NCBI RefSeq assembly: GCF_040833995.1
Contig: NZ_CP162137.1
Location: 884,001-948,000, forward strand
From: Leptospira sp. WS58.C1
Lineage (GTDB): Bacteria; Spirochaetota; Leptospiria; Leptospirales; Leptospiraceae
Direction of reading: 5' to 3'
Length of the DNA: 64,000 nt
In this document: piece by piece, positions 1 through 8,865 of the stretch
Layout of the letters: the number at the start of each line of letters is the position of its first letter
Numbering within the stretch: position 1 is the stretch's first letter
Notes under the pieces: model-generated
Databases searched by the model: none
Told to the model about the DNA's origin: nothing
What the model saw: the letters and a program-made list of their open reading frames with translations, nothing else
Made by a program: the position numbers and the translations under genes

Positions 1-1
1 C

Positions 2-376
2 TGGATCTTCAACGTAGGCGACAGTCGCCTTTATCATTTTACGAAGAACGGACTTAGCAAGGTAACGGTAGATCATAATATCGGAGAAGAGTTGGGAACC
101 AGTTACGGAAGAAATCTTTTAACTAGTTGTATCGGCGGCGGAACTAAAAGTATAGAAGTGGATACATTCGACTATTCGGGAAAATTATCTCCGGGAGATT
201 TTATATTGATCTGCACCGATGGTCTCACGGAAGTCCTGAATATAGACCAGATAGAAAAGATCCTGAGAGAACACGAGGATCTTAGAGAAACCTGCAGGAT
301 ACTGTCGGAAGAAGCCAACCTCAGACTGACCAGGGACAATCACACGATTGTGATCATCAAGATCGATTCAGTTTGA
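2..376 (+). CDS. PP2C-type protein phosphatase, C-terminal part (5' end outside window)
   Basis: The reading frame is open from the left edge, so the gene starts upstream of the window. The visible 124 residues begin with NVGDSRLYHF, the GDSR motif of PP2C serine/threonine phosphatases, followed by a DHN segment, a GD-ILICTDGL motif and the terminal RDNHTIVII block. The Asp residues in GD, TDG and DN are the usual metal ligands of the family. The arrangement resembles the Stp/PrpC group, which removes phosphate from Ser/Thr in the cytoplasm. It converges on a SiaB-like kinase gene on the other strand. The two are not an operon, so a functional link is only a guess. Any N-terminal sensor domain would be outside the window. 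Confidence 0.85.
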   Translation, partial: WIFNVGDSRLYHFTKNGLSKVTVDHNIGEELGTSYGRNLLTSCIGGGTKSIEVDTFDYSGKLSPGDFILICTDGLTEVLNIDQIEKILREHEDLRETCRILSEEANLRLTRDNHTIVIIKIDSV

Positions 377-571
377 TTACATAAATTTAAAAGCTTATTC
401 CAAGAAATCTTATAAAACAATTTCTTAGAGTGGATTTTTTGCCTGAGAGCGAAGCCAGGATGGCGAAGCGCCCCGGAGGTTTGCACAGGAAGTGCAGGCG
501 AAGGGGAAGGCAAAAATTCACTCTAAGAAAAATTAAAATGTTTTTACGATACGCTCTTAGATTTATGTAAT
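376..571. repeat. Nested inverted-repeat element between convergent genes
   Basis: Two nested inverted repeats lie here. The outer arms are 376-386 and 561-571 (ATTACATAAAT and its exact complement). The inner arms are 421-444 and 508-530, about 23 bp with one mismatch and one extra T. Inside the inner loop are small hairpins, for example TGCAC-AGGAA-GTGCA near 482-495. The first base of the element is the last base of the phosphatase stop codon. No ORF is evident inside it. It could act as a bidirectional terminator (there is a T run at 435-440), or be a MITE-like insertion. I cannot tell which without copies elsewhere in the genome. Confidence 0.7.
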
Positions 572-601
572 TCTATGTCGGTAATGGCGGCTTCTCAACT
601 T

Positions 602-1141
602 TTAAAGATTGGAAGAATAGGCGCCTTCTAACAGAAATCGGGCGGTCAATCGGAAGAATAGGTCCCCGTTGTCCGCCTCCTCGAATTGGTATACCAAGGG
701 CATATCCGATTTTCTTGCGATCTCAAAAAATCCTAAACCTGCGCCCTTACTTTTTTCGGGCCTATCGGAACGGATCTGTTCGTTGTATCTTTGTTTGAGT
801 TCTTCTTGAGAAAGTTTTTTAGTCTCTTCCAATTTACTTTTTAAGAACTCGGCCTGCTCTCGGGATATCGCATTCCCACAATTGAGTTCCCAATTATGCG
901 CCTTTCTTCTTAATACTAAGATCCCGATCCCGCTTTTTTCGTCCCTTTCTATGGAATAATGAGCAACGTTCTGGGCCATTTCCACGAACACGGTGAGGAT
1001 ACGATTCTTCTTCTTTTCCCCTTCTAACTTTTCCTTTAGAAGATCGTTTAAGGAAGAAATGGTGGTCTCCGAAAAAGGTCCCTTATAAAGGAGAGCGACT
1101 CCGGTCCTTTTAAGAACATTATATTGTTTTGATAATTGCAT
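602..1141 (-). CDS. SiaB-like (DUF6272) histidine-kinase-fold protein kinase
   Basis: This 179-residue protein has the layout of a GHKL ATPase of the SiaB type. An N-box-like ExxxN (E54, N58) sits in VEMAQNVAHYS and a G-box in KGAGLGFFEIA (residues 132-142). There is no membrane segment and no phospho-acceptor His domain. In Pseudomonas, SiaB phosphorylates the SiaC anti-anti-sigma-like protein, and SiaA, a PP2C phosphatase, reverses this. The gene follows a ketoacyl synthase gene by 7 bp and is probably co-transcribed with it. No SiaC or SiaD homologue is visible. The family call rests on motif recognition only. It might also be an anti-sigma-factor type kinase. Confidence 0.65.
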   Translation of the reverse strand: MQLSKQYNVLKRTGVALLYKGPFSETTISSLNDLLKEKLEGEKKKNRILTVFVEMAQNVAHYSIERDEKSGIGILVLRRKAHNWELNCGNAISREQAEFLKSKLEETKKLSQEELKQRYNEQIRSDRPEKSKGAGLGFFEIARKSDMPLVYQFEEADNGDLFFRLTARFLLEGAYSSNL

Positions 1142-1148
1142 ATACCCC

Positions 1149-2435
1149 TCAAAATTCCGGCGCCGCCAAACTTACGAATGAAGATTGGCTTCCGATTGCA
1201 AACGCCATGGAAATCGCATATCTGATTTTCGCCTTTCTGGCTCCTTCTGCGATATGATCGTGATCGCATTCGGGATCCGGATTTTCCAGGTTGATGGTTG
1301 GACAGAGTATCTGATTTTTCAACATAAGAGAAGTTGCAGCTACATTGATAATTCCCGCCGCTCCGAATGTATGACCGAATATAGGTTTAATTGAACCGAC
1401 GGGAGCCCAATGAAATTTGGGCCGACCCTCATAGAGATGACCGATCGCTCGACTCTCCGCTAAATCGTTATTATGCGTGGCGGTTCCATGCCCGCAAAAA
1501 TAATCGATATCTCCCAAACGAAGTCCGCTGATCTTCATGAGATGTCTAAGACCGGTTGTGGCCTTTTTACCGGTTAAGTCCATTCTCATCGCGTGGTCCG
1601 CTTCATTATAACTGTAAGTTCCTAAAACTTCCGAATAGATTTTGGCGCCTCTTTGTAATGCTCTGTCCAATCTTTCCATGACAAGAACGACTGCACCTTC
1701 CCCCAATAAGAACCCGTCTCTGTTCTTATCATAAGGCCGTATCCCTTTTTTGGGATTATCCTTTTCCAAAGACATGACCCGACTCATTGGGTCGGAATAC
1801 ATCATCATTAAAGGTTTGAGAAGAGGAAATTCGTGACCGCCTGCATACATTACTTCCGCTCTACCTTTACGGATCGCCTGGTAACATAAACTGATCGCAT
1901 GATGCCCGCCCACACAAGCTGCGGAAACCGTTGTCACGAAACCTTGGATATTCGCGTTAATTGCGGTTAAGTTCGTAGGATTGGAAGCCATGGAAGTAAG
2001 AACGGAATAACGATCGAACACGTTATCATCCTTTTCTTCCAAATATTTTCTCCAAGCAAAATCCCACCAAGCCATAGAAGCTCTGGATGAAGAATCTATA
2101 AAACCGACTCTACTTGGATGCAAGTCTCCTTTAGCTATACCAGCATCCTTATTGGCTTCTTCCATAGCTGCCATGAGTGCGAGAGTTTCCGTATTATAAT
2201 TTTTGGAATATTTATCGCTCAAGTCCGGCAGATGTTTTTTCCAGTCGAAAGTATTCATTTCTCCTGCGACCTTGATCGGGAAATCTTCGGTAGGAAAACG
2301 AGTGATAAAATCCAGTTGGGATCTTCCCTCCGAAAGATTTGTCCAGAAGTCCTGCACCGAAAAAGTGTTCGGAAGAATGACTCCGATACCGGTGATGACT
2401 ACTCGGGAGTTTTTTCCGTTTTTAGATTTATCCAT
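1149..2435 (-). CDS. Beta-ketoacyl-ACP synthase, KAS II (FabF) type
   Basis: This 428-residue thiolase-fold condensing enzyme carries a complete Cys-His-His triad. C174 is in VSAACVGGHHA, H316 in CGHGTATHNND and H355 in KPIFGHTFGAAG, with K350 conserved. The family condenses malonyl-ACP with an acyl-ACP in fatty acid elongation. The sequence after the nucleophile (VGGHHA in place of the common ATGAHA) and the long 60-140 region differ from housekeeping FabF. It may therefore be a specialised synthase for polyketide-like or unusual lipids and not the main elongation enzyme. No ACP or ketoreductase gene is nearby. It is the first gene of a two-gene unit with the SiaB-like kinase. Confidence 0.85.
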   Translation of the reverse strand: MDKSKNGKNSRVVITGIGVILPNTFSVQDFWTNLSEGRSQLDFITRFPTEDFPIKVAGEMNTFDWKKHLPDLSDKYSKNYNTETLALMAAMEEANKDAGIAKGDLHPSRVGFIDSSSRASMAWWDFAWRKYLEEKDDNVFDRYSVLTSMASNPTNLTAINANIQGFVTTVSAACVGGHHAISLCYQAIRKGRAEVMYAGGHEFPLLKPLMMMYSDPMSRVMSLEKDNPKKGIRPYDKNRDGFLLGEGAVVLVMERLDRALQRGAKIYSEVLGTYSYNEADHAMRMDLTGKKATTGLRHLMKISGLRLGDIDYFCGHGTATHNNDLAESRAIGHLYEGRPKFHWAPVGSIKPIFGHTFGAAGIINVAATSLMLKNQILCPTINLENPDPECDHDHIAEGARKAKIRYAISMAFAIGSQSSFVSLAAPEF

Positions 2436-2701
2436 AGAATAGCGGGTTTAGAAATTACCTAGGTGGATTAGATTTGGAAATAAAAAAATCATTCCGAAAC
2501 ATATAGGACGCAAAAAAGGGAGAAAATTCCCATAAAACCGGAAATACACGGGCAAAATGGGTAGAAGTTCCGCTTGTTTGTGAAATTCCGTCCGAAATTC
2601 TCCCAAACCAGGATTAGGCTTTCGGCGAGCGGTTTTTGAAAAACGGTTTTCGGATCTGCCAGGGATCCTAATATTGATAAAAAATTTCCAGAGGTCATCG
2701 T

Positions 2702-3130
2702 ATGAAATATATAAAAAATATAATGTTATTATCGATTGCAGTTTTTGCTTTAGTGAATTGTTCCAAATCTCCCGAACAGAAAATTATGGAATTAGGACCT
2801 AGGTTCCAATTAGCATTTTGTTCTAAGGTAATCGAATGTGGAAAAGAAGAGATAGAAAAGATCCCTCCTAAATACAGGAACACTCTTCCCGCATTTCTAC
2901 AATCTCAAGAGGCTTGTGTTACTTTTTTTAAGGAAAATTTCGATCAGGCACGAGAACAAAGAAAAGCCAAAAGAGAAGAAGCCACTCCCGAAATGGCCCA
3001 AGAATTCGAGAACTGCGTATCGGCTTTAGAAAAATCCACTTGCGATATGTTCCAAAGAGAAAAATCAAAACAATTAGGTGTGCCTGGCTGCGAAGGACTT
3101 CGTAAGATCGCCCAACCGGAAATTCCTTAA
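2702..3130 (+). CDS. Cysteine-rich small lipoprotein
   Basis: This 142-residue protein has a signal peptide and a spirochaete-type lipobox ending LVNC (C20). The predicted mature protein has six further cysteines (near 40, 46, 72, 104, 113 and 129), an even number that could form disulfides in the periplasm or on the surface. The rest is charged and probably helical. An AGAGG ribosome-binding site precedes the ATG by 7 bases. It resembles the small Leptospira-restricted lipoproteins that keep a fixed set of cysteines. I do not recognise a function. Its last 4 bases overlap the end of the convergent flippase-like gene. Confidence 0.75.
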   Translation: MKYIKNIMLLSIAVFALVNCSKSPEQKIMELGPRFQLAFCSKVIECGKEEIEKIPPKYRNTLPAFLQSQEACVTFFKENFDQAREQRKAKREEATPEMAQEFENCVSALEKSTCDMFQREKSKQLGVPGCEGLRKIAQPEIP

Positions 3131-4080
3131 TTAACGGCGACCTTTTCCTTTTCGGTAAAAGACCAGTACACATAAAGTATAGTCGTCAAAATTCCAAGTG
3201 CGACCATTTGTCCTAGGTGAACGGTGGTTGCATATACCAATCCTTCCGAACTTTCCCTTCCTAATAAAACGAATCCCGATGTGATGGAAGCATGATACAC
3301 TCCGGCTCCGGATGGTGCGGAAGGTACCATTACACCCACGGCACCGCAGAACATGATAAATACGGTCTCTAAGGGACTTAAATGGATCCCGACCAAGTAT
3401 TGCAAAAGAGTATAATGGATCGCATAACCGAAAAGCCATGTGCCGGCTGTTAAGACTCCATAACTGGAAACATTACGAAAAGTTAAAAAACTTCCGAGTT
3501 CAGCGACCTGTGGCGCTAATTTTTCCGAGAAAAATTCCTTCTTCCTGATTCTGGAAAATAAAAATTCTCCCAAGGAAATCAGTTGTTTATGGAATAAACG
3601 GACGATAACAAGCGCGGAAAATATTCCGAAGATTCCTAATAAAGGAAATAGGATCTTTGTTTCGGACCCGTTCACTCCTAAAATAAAAAGGGCGCCAAGG
3701 CCAGCGCAAAATATGAAGGAGAAGTCCAACACCTTTTCTAAAAAAATACCGCTAACCAAACTTCCGTAACCGATATTTTCTCCTTTTTTGCAAAGATAGA
3801 GACGAAATATATCCCCACCTCTTGCAGGCAAAAATTGGTTGGCTCCGACTCCTATGTATGCGGAAAGAAGTGCAGTCTTAAACGGGACTTTTCTGTTTAA
3901 AAGTAAATACCATCTCCAGGAGAACAGAAGTAATCCCCAAAGAATGGCGACAAAGAACGGAAATAAGTAGATTGGCTGCCATCTTTCTAAAATGGAAGCA
4001 AAACCGGAAAGATCCAGGTTCCAAAATAAAAAACCCAGAGATAAAGCGCTAATCCCGAACCCGACTAATAATTTTTTCAA
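3127..4080 (-). CDS. Flippase-like membrane protein (lysylphosphatidylglycerol synthase TM family)
   Basis: This 317-residue polytopic membrane protein of the UPF0104/LPG_synthase_TM family has about eight hydrophobic segments. Diagnostic loops are [13 protein letters not shown] (near 81-93) and FLEKVLD (near 112-118), which match the conserved family motifs around the first half of the helices. Relatives include the flippase half of MprF and AglD-like proteins. The soluble aminoacyl-transferase domain of MprF is absent, so lipid lysylation is not expected. It is the last gene of a minus-strand run that starts at 6532, and follows the HIT gene by 19 bp. The substrate is unknown. A polyprenyl- or phospholipid-linked molecule is plausible from the family only. 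Confidence 0.8.
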   Translation of the reverse strand: MKKLLVGFGISALSLGFLFWNLDLSGFASILERWQPIYLFPFFVAILWGLLLFSWRWYLLLNRKVPFKTALLSAYIGVGANQFLPARGGDIFRLYLCKKGENIGYGSLVSGIFLEKVLDFSFIFCAGLGALFILGVNGSETKILFPLLGIFGIFSALVIVRLFHKQLISLGEFLFSRIRKKEFFSEKLAPQVAELGSFLTFRNVSSYGVLTAGTWLFGYAIHYTLLQYLVGIHLSPLETVFIMFCGAVGVMVPSAPSGAGVYHASITSGFVLLGRESSEGLVYATTVHLGQMVALGILTTILYVYWSFTEKEKVAVN

Positions 4081-4099
4081 AATAGATCCTCGCTACAGA

Positions 4100-4447
4100 T
4101 CAACCTGGAGGCCATTTCATTTGTCTTCCACCCAGTATATGGAAATGTAGATGGAAAACCGTTTGACCGCCAAGTAAGCCCATATTGTTTACGATCCGGA
4201 AACCTTCCTTATTAAGCCCTAAGGATCTTGCGATCTCGGTGGCTCTAAATAAAATTTCTCCCAGAAGCGCTTTGTCTTCCGCTCCGGTTTTGTCGATGTC
4301 CACGATATGTTTTTTAGGAATGACCAGGATATGGACGGGCGCCTGAGGAGCAATATCATGAAAAGCTAATAAATTCTCGTCCTCAAAAACGATCTTAGCA
4401 GGGATCTCTTTGTTGATCAGTCTACAAAATATGCACGAATCCGTCAT
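4100..4447 (-). CDS. hinT: HIT family nucleotide-binding protein (HinT-like)
   Basis: This 115-residue cytoplasmic protein is the normal length for HinT. It starts with the [14 protein letters not shown] block and ends with the histidine triad HLHFH (H99, H101, H103). The middle histidine is the nucleophile of AMP-lysine and nucleoside phosphoramidate hydrolysis. The CIFC pair at the N-terminus together with an internal His may bind zinc, as in other HIT proteins. Its start overlaps the end of the ROK kinase gene by 4 bp, indicating translational coupling. The physiological substrate is not given by context. Confidence 0.92.
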   Translation of the reverse strand: MTDSCIFCRLINKEIPAKIVFEDENLLAFHDIAPQAPVHILVIPKKHIVDIDKTGAEDKALLGEILFRATEIARSLGLNKEGFRIVNNMGLLGGQTVFHLHFHILGGRQMKWPPG

Positions 4448-5349
4448 GACCTATTATCCAAACATAAACTTGCGGCTCCCAGAGCACCGGTGACCGATTT
4501 TCCCGGAAGAATCTTTACGTATTCTTTGAATATGGGAAATATGATTTCTTTCACCCTGTTTTCAAGTCGTTTTCCGAAAAAGGGATAGGACTTGGCTATC
4601 CCTCCGGATAATACGATATGTTCGGGATTGAACAAATGGATCAGATTACGCATGAGTTGCGCCAAACATTCTAATCCTTCTTCCAAGATCTCATTCGCTT
4701 CCTTATGATTTTTGGAAGCCAGGTCGAAAAGAGTTTCGATATCGGGAAGTTTGGATCCTGTTTTTTCTAAAAATCTGGAAGAGAATCCGCTCGCACTAAA
4801 ATAAGCTTCCGCACATCCTCTTTGCCCGCACCCACAAAGCGCTCCACCCGGATGGATGGTAGTATGACCTACTTCCATGGAATTTCCAAGATATCCGTCG
4901 AACAATTTTCCTTCGAAGACCCATCCTCCGCCGAGCCCCGTTCCAAGGGTAAGAACGATTAGATTCGGTGAGGCTTTACCTTCTCCGAACCAATACTCTC
5001 CGAGCGCCGCACAGTTTGCGTCATTATCGTAATATACGGGAATGTTGAACTTCTTCCTTAAAAAATCGACTAATGGAACATTTTTTAATAAGGGAAGATT
5101 AGCGGAAGAGATCAATATTCCGTTTTCTTTATCTATAGGCCCGGGACTCCCGAGTCCGATCCCTGTCACCGGATCTTTGGATTCGGAGATCAGTTCGGAG
5201 ATCTGTTCTTCTAAAGTAGATAAAAATAGTTTAGAATCCGTTTCCGGTCCGGTCTTTCGATCGGAATGGGAAATTATTTTGCCCAATTCGTTGGTAAGGC
5301 ATGCCTTGATACTTTGGGCGCCGATATCTACGCCTATGATGGAACTCAT
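4444..5349 (-). CDS. ROK family sugar kinase (glucokinase-like)
   Basis: This 301-residue ROK protein has an N-terminal phosphate-binding DIGAQSIKA, a catalytic Asp in the DNDAN motif (D110), GTGLGGG at 136-142, and an intact ROK zinc site made of H162, C172, C174 and C179 within [10 protein letters not shown]. There is no N-terminal HTH, so it is a kinase and not a ROK repressor. Family members phosphorylate glucose, mannose, fructose or N-acetyl sugars with ATP. The EVGH motif fits a glucokinase-type active site, but the substrate cannot be assigned here. The gene overlaps its neighbours on both sides by 4 bp, so it sits inside an operon with an ABC transporter ATPase and a HIT protein. Confidence 0.88.
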   Translation of the reverse strand: MSSIIGVDIGAQSIKACLTNELGKIISHSDRKTGPETDSKLFLSTLEEQISELISESKDPVTGIGLGSPGPIDKENGILISSANLPLLKNVPLVDFLRKKFNIPVYYDNDANCAALGEYWFGEGKASPNLIVLTLGTGLGGGWVFEGKLFDGYLGNSMEVGHTTIHPGGALCGCGQRGCAEAYFSASGFSSRFLEKTGSKLPDIETLFDLASKNHKEANEILEEGLECLAQLMRNLIHLFNPEHIVLSGGIAKSYPFFGKRLENRVKEIIFPIFKEYVKILPGKSVTGALGAASLCLDNRS

Positions 5350-6011
5350 TTAACGACTCTGGTAAAACTTCCTTCTCTCATTTCGTAGATCGTTTTAGCG
5401 TCGAATGCCAGATTCATATCATGGGTCACGAGTAGGATCGTGAGTCCTCTCGAATTAAAATCTGAGAGAAGTTTACGTACTAATTCGCTGTTTTCCGGAT
5501 CCAAGTCGCCGGATGGTTCGTCCGCAAGAAGTATTTCAGGCTCATTGATAAGTGCTCTCGCTATCGCCGTCATCTGGATCTGACCGCCGGAAAGACTACT
5601 TGGAAGTTGATTGCGTATCGTATGAAGATTCAAACTGGAGATCAGATACTCACATTTTTCTCTATATTCCTGTTCTTCGAATTTTCCTACGAGTAATGCA
5701 GGTAGAAGGATATTCTCTTCCACACTTAGATGAGAGACCAGTTCCGAAAATTGGAAGATCAATCCTATGTTTTTCGCTCTGAATCGAGCAAGTTCCCCTT
5801 TGGTCATGGAGGAAAGTTTTAATGTATCAAAATAGATCTCTCCGGAACTACTGGTCAACATTCCTGTGATCATGGAAAGTAGTGTGGTCTTTCCGGAACC
5901 GGAAGGTCCTACGATCGCGACATAGTCGGATTGGTTGATATCGAAGGAGATCCCATTGACCGCCTTAGTGGAACCGTATTGCCTGGAGAGATTATTAATC
6001 CTAAGGATCAT
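5346..6011 (-). CDS. ABC transporter ATPase, LolD/FtsE type
   Basis: This is a 221-residue ABC ATPase with Walker [10 protein letters not shown] (35-43), Q-loop Q87, signature LSGGQ (140-144), Walker B LLADEP (161-166) and H-loop H197. All catalytic positions are intact. The spacing and the SGDLD after Walker B are typical of the MacB/LolD/FtsE branch, whose permeases work as mechanotransmitters and do not form classical import channels. It overlaps the upstream permease gene by 4 bp and the ROK kinase by 4 bp. The likely function is to drive the small FtsX-like permease encoded immediately upstream. Confidence 0.9.
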   Translation of the reverse strand: MILRINNLSRQYGSTKAVNGISFDINQSDYVAIVGPSGSGKTTLLSMITGMLTSSSGEIYFDTLKLSSMTKGELARFRAKNIGLIFQFSELVSHLSVEENILLPALLVGKFEEQEYREKCEYLISSLNLHTIRNQLPSSLSGGQIQMTAIARALINEPEILLADEPSGDLDPENSELVRKLLSDFNSRGLTILLVTHDMNLAFDAKTIYEMREGSFTRVVK

Positions 6012-6532
6012 TTTCCCCTCCGGATCGATCTGTATGGATCAACCAAGGTGTATAAATAGGCTACAAGTGCGCTGACTCCGCCGATTAGAATGGCTTCCGA
6101 ACCAAAACTTGTGATATAGTCCAAAGGAGAGATTAATTCGGACTTTCCGATAGGGATAAAAACGCTTAAAATGAACGAAAGTAAGAACCCGATCCCATGA
6201 ATGATCCAGAGTTCCACGGTTTGAAGGAGGATAACCCCTTGGCGGTTTCCCCCCACAGCCATCATAATTCCGTTATCCCCGGAACGAGTCATCACCCGAA
6301 CTATGCTCATAAAAATTAAAGCAAGGCCACAAAGAGATAAAACCAAGTACGGAGAATTCAGAAATAGATCGATACTAGAAACGTCCGTGGGTCTTTTTTC
6401 CGTACGAAGGGAGAAAATTCCGAACAAAAATCCGTAGGCAAAAAACGTCGAGAATACGACGTGCAAAAAGCTGGTGATCGAGTCCCGGAGGAAGAGGGAA
6501 AATGCAAACCTCAGGTAAGTGATTCTTCCCAT
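6008..6532 (-). CDS. Minimal FtsX-like ABC permease
   Basis: This 174-residue membrane protein has four predicted helices (about 18-40, 56-76, 104-126 and 143-163). After helix 2 comes [18 protein letters not shown], which matches the cytoplasmic coupling segment of FtsX/MacB/LolE permeases (typically E-x-GIMRAIGA). The large periplasmic domain normally found between helices 1 and 2 is reduced here to about 18 residues. Normal FtsX is near 300 residues and LolE near 400. It is the first gene of its operon, and the ATG used here has no strong Shine-Dalgarno sequence. Either it is a natural minimal permease or a distant partner supplies the periplasmic part. Confidence 0.75.
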   Translation of the reverse strand: MGRITYLRFAFSLFLRDSITSFLHVVFSTFFAYGFLFGIFSLRTEKRPTDVSSIDLFLNSPYLVLSLCGLALIFMSIVRVMTRSGDNGIMMAVGGNRQGVILLQTVELWIIHGIGFLLSFILSVFIPIGKSELISPLDYITSFGSEAILIGGVSALVAYLYTLVDPYRSIRRGK

Positions 6533-6602
6533 CGGGAGCAGGATATTGAAAACGTTTGATTTTATCCAACATTTATTTAGTTAATAGCAGAAATTCCGAA
6601 AA

Positions 6603-8165
6603 ATGATCTTTGTAATTCTCGTAGCAGCTGGAATCATCCTGATCGTCGCGGCAGGTTCGTTTCTCATTCAGTCCAAAAAGGATTCGTTTGAGAAAGCTCT
6701 GGCTTTGGCGGCTATGGGAAATTACGTCGACTCTCGGATCCTCATCCGAGACATTCTTGATTCCAATCCATCTAACACCAGGGCCCATTTTATCATGGCG
6801 AAAATTTACGCCATGGAGGGCGATTATAATAACGAAGCGAAACATCTCGATAAGATCAAAAAGATCGGGAACTTCGATAAGGAAATTTCGGAGGTAGCGG
6901 TTTCCAATCGGATCGCTGATATATATTACCAACAAGATCTATTTGAAGAGGCCGTATTCCATTATTCGGATACTCTTTCCGTAGACCCGGATAATTTAGA
7001 AGCTTGTATCCGGATCGGCTTTATGGCGATCGGCCAAAAAGAATTCGGGATCGCAGATAAATTTCTTTCCAGGATCCCGGATGAGAAGATCAAAATGCCT
7101 GCCTTACTCTTAGCAAAGGGAGTGGTTGCAGGGATCTTACGAAAAGGAGATCCAAGGACGTATTTCCAAAAAGCATACGAAGAGGATCCAACGTCTTCCG
7201 TAGGGGGATTTTTATACGCTATCTCTCTGTCCAGAGCGGGAGAACATGACGAGGCAATCCGTGTAGCAAACTCTGTAGTTGATGTTGTCACAGACGAGTA
7301 TGTTCGTTACACATTATTCCAATTTATCATGTTGGAATTCATACTAAAAGAGAATTGGAACGAGGCATTAAAGCACGCCCGACTTTGTATGGAAATCGCA
7401 AGGAATAACGGATGGAAACAGGAGATGATAGACTCCGATTTCCATTTCTCCCTTGTGGCTGTTAAGATGGGGAGATTGGAAGACGCTAGCGAGTATCTGA
7501 TCGAAGCGGAATCCGAAAGAGTGGACGACGATCGGATCATAGAGCTCGCAAATTATAAGTACCAAGTAGAAACCAAAAGATTGGAACTTGGTAAGGTTTC
7601 CAAGAGCGGATTCAGTCCGGATCAAGAGCTTGGAAAATTATTCACGGAACTATTTCCAGTGGAACGTTATTATGAGATCTCGGGTTTAAAATCTTCCAAG
7701 TCCTTCCATATCAAAGGGATCATAGACGAAGAAGGAAATAAGATCGTAATCGACGTAAACAAGATCGGGATCAGCGCCATGGATCATTACAGATCCTTAA
7801 AGGGTGTGGATTTCAAAAATCTATGCGTAAAAGTTGTGCTCGCATTGAATTACACCGTGAGTCGGGAGATCCCAAACAAAGAAGGGGATGGGGTTAATTT
7901 CCAAGGCCTAAATAAAACGGATAAGGAAACGAGAGCTCTTTTTAAATTCAGGAAATGGAAGGACGCTAAAATTTCGGATATATTCTTAAGGGATACTTTA
8001 GGCCAGGTAAAAGATCTCGGCCTGGACAAGGCCTTTGTTGTCGGTGATGCGGATTTTACGGAAGGTGCCCGCAGGTTTTTAGCCGATAATCCGTCCAGAC
8101 TCTCCGTACTCTACGGAAAAGACTTAGAAGAACTTTTAAAAAAGGCGCTTAAATCCCAAGGTTAA
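6603..8165 (+). CDS. Membrane-anchored TPR protein with degenerate Mrr-like C-terminal domain
   Basis: This 520-residue protein has one N-terminal membrane helix (2-22) and then helical TPR-type repeats up to about residue 330. The C-terminus (about 402-518) follows the order of an Mrr restriction-endonuclease-like domain: NYTVSREIP, then GDGVNF, then FKFRKW, then [24 protein letters not shown] and [10 protein letters not shown]. In active Mrr domains the second and third blocks read GDGGxD and QxKRW. Here the Asp is N432 and the Q-x-K positions read K-F-R, so nuclease activity seems lost. The short signal anchor suggests a large cytoplasmic part. It is divergent from the ABC operon, with only 70 bp between the two starts. 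The true role is unknown. Confidence 0.75.
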   Translation: MIFVILVAAGIILIVAAGSFLIQSKKDSFEKALALAAMGNYVDSRILIRDILDSNPSNTRAHFIMAKIYAMEGDYNNEAKHLDKIKKIGNFDKEISEVAVSNRIADIYYQQDLFEEAVFHYSDTLSVDPDNLEACIRIGFMAIGQKEFGIADKFLSRIPDEKIKMPALLLAKGVVAGILRKGDPRTYFQKAYEEDPTSSVGGFLYAISLSRAGEHDEAIRVANSVVDVVTDEYVRYTLFQFIMLEFILKENWNEALKHARLCMEIARNNGWKQEMIDSDFHFSLVAVKMGRLEDASEYLIEAESERVDDDRIIELANYKYQVETKRLELGKVSKSGFSPDQELGKLFTELFPVERYYEISGLKSSKSFHIKGIIDEEGNKIVIDVNKIGISAMDHYRSLKGVDFKNLCVKVVLALNYTVSREIPNKEGDGVNFQGLNKTDKETRALFKFRKWKDAKISDIFLRDTLGQVKDLGLDKAFVVGDADFTEGARRFLADNPSRLSVLYGKDLEELLKKALKSQG

Positions 8166-8197
8166 CGGAACCTTCGGTCTTATTACGGGTCTCAATA

Positions 8198-8791
8198 ATG
8201 TTCCATCCATCTTTCAACGGATCCGTTTTGTTCAGAGGACTATTACTTCTAATCTTATTACAAATTTCTTGCGCGACAGGAGGGGAATTTGCTCTTTCTG
8301 CTAAGCGAAGTCCGGAAATCCCTCCCAATATCGTCAAAGGAAAAGTTTTTTTAGCAGGACATACCGGAGAACATTCCAAGGATACGGAAGAGATCCTGAA
8401 ATTGATAAAACGTCTTGTTTCAGGAACGATCGCAAGAGACTTGGATTTTTTACCGGAGATCGTATCGGGAAAAGAAGGGATCTTTCTGGACATAAAAGGG
8501 AATCGGACCAGAGAACAACTTATCCAAGAGCTTTCTACTCCAGATAATTATTTTCGCATATACTTCTTCGATAGAGAACTATTAGAAAAACAGAAGAACT
8601 CGAAAGAAGTAAGAACAGTTAGGGATCTGTTACTTTCTTCCGAAGGAATAGAGGTCGATTTTTATTACGAGAGCAAGAGTGCTTGCGAGTTGAAACTCAA
8701 GTTTAAAGAGAACCAAAAATTAGAAAGAGAGCTCATCAATCCGTATTTTATAAAGCAGGACGGAAAATGGTATTTATTCCGGCTTTTTTAA
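8198..8791 (+). CDS. Hypothetical lipoprotein
   Basis: This 197-residue protein has a signal peptide ending in the lipobox LQISC (C25). The mature part is about 170 residues of mixed strand and helix, rich in Lys and Glu, ending KWYLFRLF. I do not recognise a family, but the WYLFRLF end recalls small NTF2-like or lipocalin-like lipoproteins in which the last strand carries KW-L. The ATG lacks a good ribosome-binding site. A TTG ten codons later would give a more standard signal peptide, so the start is uncertain. It follows the TPR gene by 32 bp on the same strand. Confidence 0.65.
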   Translation: MFHPSFNGSVLFRGLLLLILLQISCATGGEFALSAKRSPEIPPNIVKGKVFLAGHTGEHSKDTEEILKLIKRLVSGTIARDLDFLPEIVSGKEGIFLDIKGNRTREQLIQELSTPDNYFRIYFFDRELLEKQKNSKEVRTVRDLLLSSEGIEVDFYYESKSACELKLKFKENQKLERELINPYFIKQDGKWYLFRLF

Positions 8792-8865
8792 AATGAAATC
8801 TTCTAAAAAGGCAAACGGACTTGCGGTACCAGGGCGTGATATTGAAATAGCCATAAGGAAAGAGG

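Noticed and set aside
2489..2698. Antisense ORF in the gap before the cysteine-rich lipoprotein
   Set aside because: Rich in Phe and Cys with no motif and no ribosome-binding site. It looks like random open frame in an AT-rich region.
6573..6935. Minus-strand ORF opposite the N-terminus of the TPR protein
   Set aside because: It is the mirror image of a well-supported coding gene, and its composition is not protein-like.
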